A stretch of DNA of 64,000 nt from Aeromicrobium sp. Root344 (lineage in GTDB: Bacteria; Actinomycetota; Actinomycetes; Propionibacteriales; Nocardioidaceae), in NCBI RefSeq assembly GCF_001425755.1, contig NZ_LMDH01000001.1:1214474-1278473 (forward strand). Reading direction: 5' to 3'. Below, in pieces: positions 16,413 to 25,194 of this stretch (position 1 is the first letter of the stretch; every line of letters starts with the position of its first letter). The position numbers and the translations under genes were made by a program. A model generated the notes under the pieces. It worked only from the letters and a program-made list of their open reading frames with translations, did not search any database and was not told the DNA's origin.

Positions 16413-18583
16413 CTCGGCAGGTCGAGGCCGAACATCGCGATCAGCTCACGCTGCACCTCGTTGACGCCGCCACCGAAGCTCAGCACGAGGTTGCGCTTGC
16501 TCGTCGCGTCCAGATACTCCACGAGTCGCCCGGTCGCCGGGTCGCCCGGATCGCCGTACGTCGTGACGACGTCCATCAGCGCGAGACCGAGCCGCTGCAC
16601 CTCGTCGCTGGCGAACACCTTGGACGTCGACGCGTCCGCCACCCCTGCACGGTCCGACGACGCACCGCGTGCGACAGCCCAGTTGATCAGCTCGTTGACC
16701 CGGAACGACGCCGTCGCCCGCGCCAGCACGTCGCGCACCTGGGGCACCTCGAGCAGCGGTACGCCGCCCGGGCCCGTACGCCCGTCGGCCCACGTCCGCA
16801 CCAGGTCACGGAGGCCCTCGATGCGCCCAGCGGGGCCCAGCATGACGCGCTCGTGGTTGAGCTGCGTCGTGATGAGCTGCCAGCCACGGTTCTCCTCGCC
16901 GACCAGCATGTCGACCGGCACGCGTACATCGTTGTAGTACGTCGCGTTGGTGTGGTGCGAGCCGTCACTCGTCGTGATCGGCGTCCACGAGAAGCCGGGG
17001 TCGCGGGTGTCGACGATGAGCACCGAGATGCCGCGGTGCGGTGGCGCGTCCGGATCGGTGCGCACGGCCAGCCACACGTAATCCGCAGCGTGGCCGCCGG
17101 TCGTCCACATCTTCTGCCCGTTGACCACGTAGTGGTCGCCGTCGCGGCGCGCGCTCGTACGCATCGACGCGAGATCGGTGCCGGCGTCGGGCTCGCTGTA
17201 GCCGATCGCGAAGTGCACGTCGCCGGTCACGATGTCGGCAAGGAACATGTCCTTCTGCTTCTGCGTCCCGTACGCCTGCAGGGTCGGCCCGACGGTCTGC
17301 AGGGTCACCGACGGCAGGTGCACGTCCGCATGCGCCGCCTCGTTGACGAACACCTGCTGCTCGATGACGCCGCGGCCCTGTCCGCCGTACTCCTTGGGCC
17401 AGCCGACGCCCATCCATCCGTCGGCGCCCATCTGCTTGATGATGCGGTGGTACGCCGGACCGTGCCGGTCGTGGCGCATCTCGTCGCGATCCGCGTCGGT
17501 CGCCAAGCCGCTGAGGTAGGCGCGCGCCTCCTCCTTGAACGCGCGCTCGGCCGCGGTCAGCTCGGCGTTCTTGCCAGCGGTCTCGACGACCGGAACCTCG
17601 GCCAGCGCAGCCGGGCCACCGAGGTGACGGGCCACATCGCGGACGCCGGAGAAGTAGCCGTTGAGCGGATAGGTCACGTCGACGCCCATGCCGCCGTGCA
17701 GGTGCTGACAGGTCTGCAGCACGGTCGACGCCCGGTCGGCGAACCAGTGCGCAGCCACCGCCAGGTCGTCGTCGGCGGGGTCGCCGGCATCGAGGCGGCG
17801 TACGGCCTCGGCCGCCGTCAGCGTGAACGTCCGCGACGCGACGTAGACGTCGGCGATCTGCTGCGCCACCGCCTGGAACTCCGCGAGCGAGCGTCCGAAC
17901 TGTCGACGGTCGCGGACATAGCCAGCGGTCAGGTCACGGGCGCCCTCGACGAGTCCCGCGCCGAGGGCGGCGAGGCCGGCGATCGCGTGGTGGCGCACGA
18001 CCTCGGCGTCAAGCAGCCCGAGCGCAGGCGCCGAGGTGAACGTGTAGGTCGCCTCGGTGGTGCCTCGCGACGTCGCGGTCTCGACCCGCGTGACCCCTGC
18101 GCCCTCGGGATCGACGAGCGCCGCGGTCGTTGAGCCTGTCGACGCGACACCGCACGACACGACCAGCAGGGTCTTGCCACCGAGCACCGGCACGCCGATC
18201 TTGGTGCCGGTCACGCCGTGCCCGTCGTACGTCGTGGCGGGTTCGCGAGGCAGGGCAGAGCCGAGCTCACCGAGTGCCGGCGTGAGGAGCAGGTCACCAG
18301 CGAGCACCCGGGGGACGAGGTCGGCCCGCAACGCCTCGTCGCCCGTACGGACGAGGGGCAGGAGCCCGCACGCGAGCGTGTCCCAGACCGGCAGGTCCGC
18401 CGCCCGGCGCCCGACTTCGTGCAGCAGCACGGCGACCTCGGTCAGGCCGAGACCCTCGCCGCCGAGCTCCTTGGGAGCGGCCAGCGCGAGCAGCCCCGAC
18501 TCCTGCAGCGCACCCCACGAACCGTCGCCGCGGTCCAGCACATCGGCGATGACCGAGCGCACCTCGTCGAGCAGCGAGTCCAC
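16400..18583 (-). CDS. chsE1-chsE2: ChsE1-ChsE2 fusion, steroid-CoA dehydrogenase (FadE28-FadE29)
   Basis: A 727-residue chain. Residues 1-325 are a FadE28/ChsE1-like acyl-CoA dehydrogenase with a degenerate first half (DRRQFGRSLAEFQAVAQQIADVYVA, CQHLHGGMGVDVTYPLNGY). About 14 linker residues follow. Residues 340-727 match FadE29/ChsE2 (MGADGWMGVGWPKEYGG, YSEPDAGTDLASMRT, and the C-terminus KRNLVLSFGGGVNEVQRELIA..VPRVPR). In M. tuberculosis the two are separate subunits of an alpha2beta2 enzyme totalling almost the same length. It dehydrogenates the C3 side-chain CoA ester. The GTG start at 18583 follows a good GAAGGAGA site. Confidence 0.9.
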   Translation of the reverse strand: MDSLLDEVRSVIADVLDRGDGSWGALQESGLLALAAPKELGGEGLGLTEVAVLLHEVGRRAADLPVWDTLACGLLPLVRTGDEALRADLVPRVLAGDLLLTPALGELGSALPREPATTYDGHGVTGTKIGVPVLGGKTLLVVSCGVASTGSTTAALVDPEGAGVTRVETATSRGTTEATYTFTSAPALGLLDAEVVRHHAIAGLAALGAGLVEGARDLTAGYVRDRRQFGRSLAEFQAVAQQIADVYVASRTFTLTAAEAVRRLDAGDPADDDLAVAAHWFADRASTVLQTCQHLHGGMGVDVTYPLNGYFSGVRDVARHLGGPAALAEVPVVETAGKNAELTAAERAFKEEARAYLSGLATDADRDEMRHDRHGPAYHRIIKQMGADGWMGVGWPKEYGGQGRGVIEQQVFVNEAAHADVHLPSVTLQTVGPTLQAYGTQKQKDMFLADIVTGDVHFAIGYSEPDAGTDLASMRTSARRDGDHYVVNGQKMWTTGGHAADYVWLAVRTDPDAPPHRGISVLIVDTRDPGFSWTPITTSDGSHHTNATYYNDVRVPVDMLVGEENRGWQLITTQLNHERVMLGPAGRIEGLRDLVRTWADGRTGPGGVPLLEVPQVRDVLARATASFRVNELINWAVARGASSDRAGVADASTSKVFASDEVQRLGLALMDVVTTYGDPGDPATGRLVEYLDATSKRNLVLSFGGGVNEVQRELIAMFGLDLPRVPR

Positions 18584-18622
18584 GCAGATCGTCTCCTTCG
18601 GTGGGTGTCGTCCCGCTAAAAC

Positions 18623-18636
18623 TATAACGTGTTCTA
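18623..18636. promoter_or_regulatory. KstR operator between chsE1-chsE2 and the hydrolase
   Basis: TATAACGTGTTCTA matches TnnAACnnGTTnnA. It lies 39 bases from the GTG of the ChsE fusion and 32 from the GTG of the alpha/beta hydrolase, so it can serve both directions. Confidence 0.84.
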
Positions 18637-18668
18637 TTCTCGTGGGAGGTCGACCTACAGGAGGAACC

Positions 18669-19613
18669 GTGCGGAACCCGGTCAAGCTGCTGCCCCTCGG
18701 GGCGTTGCGGCACCTCCTGCCCGACCCGTCGACGTGGGACCTGTTCGACCTGCCGCCCGTCGACCTGCCCGAGGGGCGCTGGCTGGACCTCCCCCGACGT
18801 GGCCGTACGTGGCTGACGGACGTACCCGGTCCGACCCCCGACGCGCCCGCGATCGTCCTGCTCCACGCCGTCGGCTGCACGGGCCAGCTGACCTGGTTCC
18901 CGGCGATCCCGGTGCTGGCCCAGCACTACCGCGTCATCACGTTCGACCAGCGGTGGCACGGCCGAGGCATCACCTCGGAGCGATTCCTGATCTCCGACTG
19001 CGCCGACGACGTCGCCGCCGTGATCGACGCCCTCGAGCTCGACCGGCCGATCATCGCCGGCTACTCGATGGGTTCGGTCATCGCCCAGCGCGTGTGGCGC
19101 CAGCACCCGGACGTCGTCGGCGGGCTCGTCCTGGCCGCCACCACGGCACACTTCCGTACGAACGGCCGGGAGCGCGTGTTCCACACCGGGATGGCCCTGG
19201 GCATGGGCCTGACCGCGACGCTGTCCCGCTCCCGCGTCGTACGCCGGGCCAGCGCGGCGGCCGCTGAGGAGATCGAGACCGGCAGCTCCGACACTGCCGG
19301 CTGGGCCCTGAAGCAGTGGCGGTCGAGCAGCCCGTGGGCCGTCGGCCAGGCCGTGGCGTCTCTGGGCCGACACCACTCGACGCTCTGGCTGGAGCGCGTG
19401 GACGTACCGGCCGCCGTCGTCGTGACCACCAATGACCACGTGATCCCGCCCGACCGGCAGCGCGACCTCGCCGCACGCATCCCCGGCGCGACGATCCACG
19501 AGGCGGCGTGCGGCCACGCCGGCTGCGTGCTGGAGCACAAGGAGTTCGTCCCGGCGCTGCTCGACGCCGCCCTCACCACCTCAGCGCGCATGAAGCAGCA
19601 CCAACCCGCCTGA
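18669..19613 (+). CDS. Alpha/beta-fold hydrolase, KstR-associated
   Basis: A 314-residue hydrolase from GTG 18669, 4 bases after a strong AGGAGG. The nucleophile elbow is GYSMGS with Ser133, the oxyanion loop is LLHAVGC, the acid is the Asp of VVTTNDHVIPP, and the His is in EAACGHAGCVLE. It differs clearly from HsaD, which has a GGGPGA oxyanion loop, so it is not the meta-cleavage hydrolase. The shared KstR operator and divergence from chsE1-chsE2 link it to sterol use. Ester or thioester hydrolysis of a sterol intermediate is possible but not shown. No signal peptide is evident. Confidence 0.82.
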   Translation: MRNPVKLLPLGALRHLLPDPSTWDLFDLPPVDLPEGRWLDLPRRGRTWLTDVPGPTPDAPAIVLLHAVGCTGQLTWFPAIPVLAQHYRVITFDQRWHGRGITSERFLISDCADDVAAVIDALELDRPIIAGYSMGSVIAQRVWRQHPDVVGGLVLAATTAHFRTNGRERVFHTGMALGMGLTATLSRSRVVRRASAAAAEEIETGSSDTAGWALKQWRSSSPWAVGQAVASLGRHHSTLWLERVDVPAAVVVTTNDHVIPPDRQRDLAARIPGATIHEAACGHAGCVLEHKEFVPALLDAALTTSARMKQHQPA

Positions 19614-19621
19614 GAGTGTCG

Positions 19622-19686
19622 CCGAGATTTGGATTCCGGTGCACCACGGCGAGCCGTCCCGTGGTGCAGCTCGATCCACATCTCGG
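19622..19686. terminator. Long two-level hairpin between convergent genes
   Basis: The outer arms CCGAGAT/ATCTCGG enclose an inner perfect 10-base stem TGCACCACGG/CCGTGGTGCA, with a partly paired stretch between. It fills the gap between the stops at 19613 and 19691 and could stop transcription on both strands. Confidence 0.65.
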
Positions 19687-19690
19687 GGAG

Positions 19691-21082
19691 TCAGCCGAGG
19701 ACTGACTTCTTCATCGCCTCGAGCTCGACCGGGAACTGCTCGACCAGGTCCCACACGCCCGGCATCAGCTCGCTGCACGCGATGGCGCCGATGTGCATCT
19801 CGCCGTTGTTGCTCATGACCGTGATGTTGAGCCCGGCGCCGTGGAAGATCGGACCGAGCGGATAGAGCGCGTCGATCCGCGAGCCGACGAAGTAGAGCGG
19901 CACCGGCGGCCCGGGCACGTTCGAGATGACGAGGTTGTGGATCACCGGAGCGCGCTCGGCGAGCCGCAGGTCCGAGACCATGCGGACCGCGAGCCCGAAC
20001 GTCCTCGGCGCGGCGAACTCGGCCCATTCCTGCAAGGTGTCAGCGGGTACGGCCGAGTGGTGGTCCTTGGCGTGCGCGTTGGCCACCGCCATCTCGGTGA
20101 TGCGTTCGAGCGGGTCCTCGACGTCGGTGCCGAGCTTGCAGAAGATCGACGAGACCTTGTTGCGGCCGCCGGTGCGCGTCGACTCGTTGCGCACCGACAC
20201 CGGCACGCTCGCGAGCAGCGATGAGTCGGGCAGCTCGCCGCGATCCAGCAGGTAGCGCCGCAACGCCCCACCGCTGAGCGCGAGCACGACGTCGTTGACG
20301 GTCGCACCGGGCACGGCCTTCTTGATCGCCTTGATGTCGTCGAGCGCAACGTCGGTGTACGCGATCGACCGATGCCCCGTGATCGTGCCGTTGAAGGACG
20401 TACGCGGCGCGGTCAGGGGCGCGGCCATCGCGGTCCCCTTGCGCGCACGACTCGCGGTCTCCACCAGCGTGCGTACGGTCGGCGCCGCCAGCCGGGCGAG
20501 CTGCCACGGCTTCGCGACCGTCGAGACGACGCCGCGCCCGAAGAGCTCGAGGTCCGACGGGGCCCGAAGGTGCTCCCCGGCGCTGGTGTCCAGGGGCGGC
20601 GCGTCGGCCTCGAGGCTGCACAGGTAGGAGATCATGTTGGAGCCCGAGACGCCGTCGACCGAGGCGTGATGCATCTTGGAGAACACCGCGATCTTGCCGT
20701 TGGCCAGCCCCTCGAGCACGTGCATCTCCCACAACGGCCGCGCACGATCGAGGGGTATGCCGGCGAGGTGGCCCGCGACCTCCGACACCTCGCGCTCACT
20801 GCCGGGCGACGGCACGGCGAGCCGGTGCACGTGCCGGTCGATGTCGAACTCGTCGTCCGTCACCCAGACCGGGAAGTCGATCTGTCCCGGCACGAACTTG
20901 AGCTTGCGGTTGAACATCGCGACGTCGGAGACGCGCTCGAACAGCTGCTCCTTGAACGTGGCGAAGTCGTAGCCGCCGGGCATCGTCGCGGGATCGACGA
21001 CGATCAACCCGCAGACGTGCATGAGCTGCGCGCCGCTCTCGAGGTAGAGGAAGCTCGCATCCAGTCCGCTGAGTCGGTCCAT
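19691..21082 (-). CDS. WS/DGAT wax ester synthase/diacylglycerol acyltransferase
   Basis: A 463-residue acyltransferase, typical in length. The catalytic HHxxxDG is HHASVDG at residues 138-144. The N-terminal MDRLSGLDASFLYLE and C-terminal NLVISNVPGPPVPLYFVGSRI are family hallmarks. It transfers acyl groups from CoA to an alcohol or diacylglycerol, making storage wax esters or triacylglycerol. Start ATG 21082 is preferred over any upstream start because a KstR operator begins 22 bases further on. Co-regulation suggests that sterol-derived acyl-CoA is diverted to storage lipid or that a sterol is esterified. That link is inference. Confidence 0.88.
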   Translation of the reverse strand: MDRLSGLDASFLYLESGAQLMHVCGLIVVDPATMPGGYDFATFKEQLFERVSDVAMFNRKLKFVPGQIDFPVWVTDDEFDIDRHVHRLAVPSPGSEREVSEVAGHLAGIPLDRARPLWEMHVLEGLANGKIAVFSKMHHASVDGVSGSNMISYLCSLEADAPPLDTSAGEHLRAPSDLELFGRGVVSTVAKPWQLARLAAPTVRTLVETASRARKGTAMAAPLTAPRTSFNGTITGHRSIAYTDVALDDIKAIKKAVPGATVNDVVLALSGGALRRYLLDRGELPDSSLLASVPVSVRNESTRTGGRNKVSSIFCKLGTDVEDPLERITEMAVANAHAKDHHSAVPADTLQEWAEFAAPRTFGLAVRMVSDLRLAERAPVIHNLVISNVPGPPVPLYFVGSRIDALYPLGPIFHGAGLNITVMSNNGEMHIGAIACSELMPGVWDLVEQFPVELEAMKKSVLG

Positions 21083-21103
21083 GGCCCGTATCCTAGTCCT
21101 GCA

Positions 21104-21117
21104 TAGAACCTGTTCTA
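21104..21117. promoter_or_regulatory. KstR operator between WS/DGAT and esterase genes
   Basis: TAGAACCTGTTCTA is an exact TnnAACnnGTTnnA match and nearly a perfect palindrome. It lies 21 bases from the acyltransferase ATG and 23 from the esterase ATG. Confidence 0.86.
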
Positions 21118-21140
21118 CCGGTCTGAGGGAGCTCATCCAG

Positions 21141-22376
21141 ATGTCAGTGGGGTATGCCCGACGCCAGCTCGCGCTGGCGGCACTCGCCCTCAACGCCGTA
21201 CGTCCACTGACCCGCGGCTGGTCGGCGCTGCCGAGCTTCGCCCTCGGCTGGCCCACGAGCGAGCTCGCTCCGCACCTGCTGGGCGCTGCGGCGATCGACA
21301 CCGCAGCCGAGCTCACGGCGCGCCGGTCGAAGCCGTCCCGGGTCGGGCTGCTCGCCGCCGCGGTGGCCGCCGGGCTCCTCGCACACACGATCGCCGGTGC
21401 ACGACGCACGGGCACCCAGCTCGAGGAGGCGCTGCGCGAGGGCATCGGCGACGGCTACCTCGACGAGATCGACCTGCCCGGACCTCTCGACCTGCGGCTT
21501 CCCCGCGGCTCGGTCGCCCGGCCCTTCAACTTCAAGGCGCGTGACATCGAGGTGCTGCGCAACGTGCCCTACACCGAGGGCGGTCGCAAGGCGCACCTCG
21601 ACATCCGCCGGCCCAAGGACCGCGACCTGAGCAAGGCGCCCGTGCTGATCCAGATCCACGGTGGCGGCTGGACGATCGGCAACAAGGAGCAGCAGGGCCT
21701 GCTGCTGATGAACCGCATGGCGCGGGAGGGCTGGGTGTGCGTCTCGGCCAACTACCGCCTCGCGCCGCGCTATCGCTTCCCCACCCAGATCGTCGACGTC
21801 AAGCGGGCGATCGCGTGGGTTCACGAGAACATCGCCGACTACGGCGGCGACCCGTCGTACGTCGTCATCACGGGTGGCTCGGCCGGCGGACACCTCGCCT
21901 CGCTGGCGACGCTGACACCGGACCTCGCCGCGTACCAACCCGGGTTCGAGAGCTCGGACACCTCGGTGTCGGGGTGCGTCTCCTTCTACGGCGTCTACGA
22001 CCTCGGCGGCATCACCGAGCACCGGTCGGCGATCGACATGCGCGACAGGTTCCTCGGCCCACGGGTGTTTGGCAAGAACCCCAGCCACCACCTCGACGAG
22101 TTCGTGCAGGCGTCTCCGCTCGCGCAGGTGTCGGAGCACACGCCGGACTTCTTCGTGATCCACGGCAGCAACGACACCGTCGTCTCGGTCAAGCAGGCCC
22201 GAGCGTTCGTCGCCGCGCTCCGGGAGAAGTCGGACGCCTCCGTCACGTACGCCGAGCTGCCCGGAGCGCAGCATGCGTTCGAGGTGTTCTCGTCGATCCG
22301 CAGCCAGCACACGATCGCCGCCGTCCAGCGCTGGCTCCAGTGGCACCGAGCGAGGAACCAGAAGCCCGCAAGCTAG
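21141..22376 (+). CDS. HSL-family alpha/beta hydrolase (esterase/lipase)
   Basis: A 411-residue protein. It has an N-terminal hydrophobic region of about 80-90 residues that could associate with membrane. The hormone-sensitive-lipase core follows: oxyanion IQIHGGGWTIGN, nucleophile ITGGSAGGHLASL, acid in HGSNDTVVS, and His in PGAQHAFEVF. Start ATG 21141 was chosen because an upstream in-frame ATG at 21081 would lie on the far side of the KstR operator. It probably cleaves lipid or steryl esters, the reverse of the divergent WS/DGAT. The stop overlaps the fadE34 stop tail to tail over CTAG (22373..22376). Confidence 0.86.
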   Translation: MSVGYARRQLALAALALNAVRPLTRGWSALPSFALGWPTSELAPHLLGAAAIDTAAELTARRSKPSRVGLLAAAVAAGLLAHTIAGARRTGTQLEEALREGIGDGYLDEIDLPGPLDLRLPRGSVARPFNFKARDIEVLRNVPYTEGGRKAHLDIRRPKDRDLSKAPVLIQIHGGGWTIGNKEQQGLLLMNRMAREGWVCVSANYRLAPRYRFPTQIVDVKRAIAWVHENIADYGGDPSYVVITGGSAGGHLASLATLTPDLAAYQPGFESSDTSVSGCVSFYGVYDLGGITEHRSAIDMRDRFLGPRVFGKNPSHHLDEFVQASPLAQVSEHTPDFFVIHGSNDTVVSVKQARAFVAALREKSDASVTYAELPGAQHAFEVFSSIRSQHTIAAVQRWLQWHRARNQKPAS

Positions 22377-24499
22377 CTTCGGGGCAGGCCGAGGACGCGT
22401 TCGGCGACGACGTTGCGCAGGATCTGCGTGGTGCCGCCCGCGATCGACAGGCAGCGCGTCAGCAGCATCTCGTGCACGTCAGGATCGTCAGCCACGAACA
22501 GCGCAGCCGGGCCCAGCAGGTCGACGACGAGCTCCGAGGCCTCCTGCCGGTTGCGTACGCCCAGCAGCTTCGCGACGCTCGACTCCGGGCCGGGACCACG
22601 CCCGGCGATCGACCGCAGCGTCGAACGTACGCCCAGCAGCTGGCACACCGAGGCCAGCGCGACCTGGTGCCCGACCCGCGCCGCGTCGGTCTCCGACGCG
22701 AGCCCGGCCAACAGCTCGACAGCACGTTCGGTGCTCATGCCGAGCTTGCTGCCCGCCATCGCCACGCGCTCGTTGGCCAGGGTCGTACGGGCGAGCTTCC
22801 ACCCCTCGTTGACCTCGCCCACGACGCACTCGTCGGGCACGAAGACATCGTCGAGGAACACCTCGTTGAACATCGCGTCGCCGGTCAGCTCGCGCAGCGG
22901 ACGGATGTCGATGCCCGCCGACGTCATGTCGACGAGGAAGTAGGTGATGCCGCGATGACGGGCGTCGCGGTCGGTGCGGGCCAGGCAGATCCCCCAGTGC
23001 GCCTCGCGGGCCCTTGAGGTCCACACCTTCTGCCCGGTCAGCAGCCAGCCACCCTCGGCGCGTACGGCGCGGGTCGTCAGCGAGGCCAGGTCGGAGCCCG
23101 CACCGGGCTCGCTGAACAGCTGGCACCACGTGAGCTCGCCGAGCAGCGTCGGCATCACGAAGCGCTCGGCCTGCTCCGCGGTGCCGTGGTCGATGATCGT
23201 CGGCACGGCCCAGCCGCCGATCGCGATGTCGGGGCGTACGAGCGAGGCACGGGCCAGCTCCTCATCGACCACGAGCTGCTCGACCGGGCCGGCGTCGAGC
23301 CCGTGCGGCCGGGGCCAGTGCGGCATCAGGAAGCCGGACTCGACCAGCGCGGCCCGCTGCTTGTCCTCGGGCAGCGCGGCGATCGCCTCGATCGCAGTGC
23401 GCGTGGCGGCGCGGAACTCCTCGTCCGTGCCGCCGAAGTCGATCTCGGGCACGCGGCGCTGCCCGGTGCCGGCGCGGCGGGCCAGACGAGCCGCCGACTG
23501 CTGCGCGCTGCCGGCGAAAGCCGCCACAACGGTTCGCAACGCGATCGCGCGCCGAAGGTAGAGGTGCGCGTCGTGCTCGAACGTGAAGCCGATGCCGCCG
23601 AGCACCTGGATGCAGTCCTGGGCGACCGACACCGCACCGTCGAACGCCACGGTCGCGGCGACGTCGGCGGCATACTGCGCCTCCCCCGCCGGTACGCCCG
23701 ACCGTGCGGTCGACGCGGCGTCCCAGGCCACGGCTGCCACCGACTCCGTCGTCTCCAGCATCTGCGAGCACAGCTGCTTGATCGCCTGGAACGAGCCGAT
23801 CGGTGCGCCGAACTGCTCGCGCACCTTCGCATACTCGACGGCGGTGTCGAGGCACCACTGCGCGACACCGGAAGCCTCCGCGGCAGCCAGGGCGACGAGC
23901 ACCCGCAGGACCGCGTCGTCGTCGACGCCCGGCAGCAGCAGCACCTGGTCGGCGGTGGCATCGACGCGTACGCGCCCGCCCCGTCGCGACAGGTCGAGCC
24001 CCACCTCGGGCTCGGCGCGCCAGCCGTCGGCACCGATCAGGACCCACGCACCATCGGTCGTACGGGCGAGCAGCCAGCGCGCCTCGACCACGTCGAGGAC
24101 GGCGTCGAGCTCCCCCCTCGCGCCGGCGTCGTCGACCGTGACCGCGCCCGAGAGCGCCACCGCCGCGCTCGCACCCTCGACGATCCCCGCCAGCACCTCG
24201 CCGTCGTCGGTGAGCTGCGCGACGAGCACCGTGCCCAGCAGCGGACCGGGCACCAGCGCGTACGCCGCAGCCTCCAACGCGATCGCCTGGTGGACCAGGG
24301 AGCCGTCGCCGCCACCGTGCGGCCCGCCGATCGCGATCGCCGGCAGGCCGGCCTCGACGACCGCCTGCCACGTCTTCGCGAACGCCGCCGTCGGATCGGT
24401 CTCGACGTCTCGGAGGGCGACCGGGCCGCCCAGCCCAGAGGCCCAGGCCCGTAAACTGGTACTCAGTTCTAGATCGTCACGTGTCACGCCGATGGGCAT
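22373..24499 (-). CDS. fadE34: FadE34/ChsE3-type two-domain acyl-CoA dehydrogenase
   Basis: A 708-residue protein made of two acyl-CoA dehydrogenase units, like M. tuberculosis FadE34 (about 711). The N-terminal unit has VREQFGAPIGSFQAIKQLCSQMLE and QVLGGIGFTFEHDAHLYLRRA. The C-terminal unit has FSEPGAGSDLASLTTRA, TGQKVWTSRA and the terminal AGGTTQILRNVVAERVLGLPR. FadE34 acts on C5 side-chain CoA esters of sterols and bile-acid-like compounds. The gene is divergent from kstR, exactly as Rv3573c is to Rv3574, with one operator between. Confidence 0.9.
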   Translation of the reverse strand: MPIGVTRDDLELSTSLRAWASGLGGPVALRDVETDPTAAFAKTWQAVVEAGLPAIAIGGPHGGGDGSLVHQAIALEAAAYALVPGPLLGTVLVAQLTDDGEVLAGIVEGASAAVALSGAVTVDDAGARGELDAVLDVVEARWLLARTTDGAWVLIGADGWRAEPEVGLDLSRRGGRVRVDATADQVLLLPGVDDDAVLRVLVALAAAEASGVAQWCLDTAVEYAKVREQFGAPIGSFQAIKQLCSQMLETTESVAAVAWDAASTARSGVPAGEAQYAADVAATVAFDGAVSVAQDCIQVLGGIGFTFEHDAHLYLRRAIALRTVVAAFAGSAQQSAARLARRAGTGQRRVPEIDFGGTDEEFRAATRTAIEAIAALPEDKQRAALVESGFLMPHWPRPHGLDAGPVEQLVVDEELARASLVRPDIAIGGWAVPTIIDHGTAEQAERFVMPTLLGELTWCQLFSEPGAGSDLASLTTRAVRAEGGWLLTGQKVWTSRAREAHWGICLARTDRDARHRGITYFLVDMTSAGIDIRPLRELTGDAMFNEVFLDDVFVPDECVVGEVNEGWKLARTTLANERVAMAGSKLGMSTERAVELLAGLASETDAARVGHQVALASVCQLLGVRSTLRSIAGRGPGPESSVAKLLGVRNRQEASELVVDLLGPAALFVADDPDVHEMLLTRCLSIAGGTTQILRNVVAERVLGLPRS

Positions 24500-24515
24500 C
24501 TGTCGCCTCCGAATC

Positions 24516-24529
24516 TAGAACGTGTTTCA
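24516..24529. promoter_or_regulatory. KstR operator between fadE34 and kstR
   Basis: TAGAACGTGTTTCA matches TnnAACnnGTTnnA. It lies 16 bases from the fadE34 start and 62 from the kstR start, which supports kstR autoregulation. Confidence 0.84.
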
Positions 24530-24591
24530 ATCATAGCGACGGTCGGCGAGGTCACCTCGAGCAACGGACCGCGGACAGGAGACGATGCCGG

Positions 24592-25185
24592 ATGACCAGC
24601 ACGACCGAGACTCCCGGCTCCAACGCCCAGCGGGAGCGCCGCCGTCGCATCCTCGACGCCACGATCGCCCTTGCGGACTCCGGCGGCTACGACGCCGTGC
24701 AGATGCGTGCGGTCGCCGACAACGCCGATGTCGCCCTCGGCACGCTCTACCGCTACTTCCCGTCCAAGATCCATCTCCTGGTCACCGCCCTCGGTCGTGA
24801 GTTCGAGCGCGCCGAGGCCCAGTCGCGAACGCGCGTGGTGCCCGGCGACACCGCGCACCAGCGCGTCATGCACGTGCTCGGCGTGACCACGACGGCGCTG
24901 CAGAAGCAGCCCGAGCTCACCGAGGCGTTGACGCGCGCGTTCATGTTCGCCGACGCGTCGGTCGCCGAGGAGATCCACGTCGTCGGCGTCAAGCTCACGG
25001 CGATGATCACGCACGCGATCGACGGCACCGACGAGGCCCGCGAGCCCACTGACGAGGACATGGCGATCGTCCGGGTCATCGGCGACGTGTGGCTGTCGGC
25101 GCTCATGGGCTGGGTCACCGGCCGTACGTCCGCGGACGACGTCACCAAGTCGATGGATGTCGCGGTCAAGCTGCTGCTGCGCTGA
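24592..25185 (+). CDS. kstR: KstR, TetR-family repressor of sterol catabolism
   Basis: A 197-residue TetR protein. The DNA-binding part, QRERRRRILDATIALADSGG followed by YDAVQMRAVADNADVALGT and LYRYFPSKIHLL, is almost the mycobacterial KstR sequence. The C-terminal ligand domain keeps LTEALTRAFMFADASVAEE and VISDVW-like segments. KstR is released from DNA by 3-oxo-cholestenoyl-CoA-type ligands. ATG 24592 follows AGGAGA at a usual distance. The ATG eight bases upstream is out of frame. Seven matching operators in the window are its likely targets, including one at its own promoter. Confidence 0.94.
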   Translation: MTSTTETPGSNAQRERRRRILDATIALADSGGYDAVQMRAVADNADVALGTLYRYFPSKIHLLVTALGREFERAEAQSRTRVVPGDTAHQRVMHVLGVTTTALQKQPELTEALTRAFMFADASVAEEIHVVGVKLTAMITHAIDGTDEAREPTDEDMAIVRVIGDVWLSALMGWVTGRTSADDVTKSMDVAVKLLLR

Positions 25186-25194
25186 ACCGCTCAC
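25182..25194. repeat. 13-base convergent-stop motif, copy 2
   Basis: CTGAACCGCTCAC spans the kstR TGA (25183) and the minus-strand stop (TCA 25191). Seventeen bases, 25181..25197, are identical to 3341..3357. Confidence 0.6.

Noticed and set aside
18669-19613. HsaD (meta-cleavage product hydrolase)
   Set aside because: The HsaD oxyanion loop (GGGPGA) and its active-site surroundings are absent. It is only a general alpha/beta hydrolase.
21081-21140. Earlier ATG for the HSL-family esterase
   Set aside because: It would place the KstR operator inside the coding region, and it lies in the first codons of the divergent acyltransferase.
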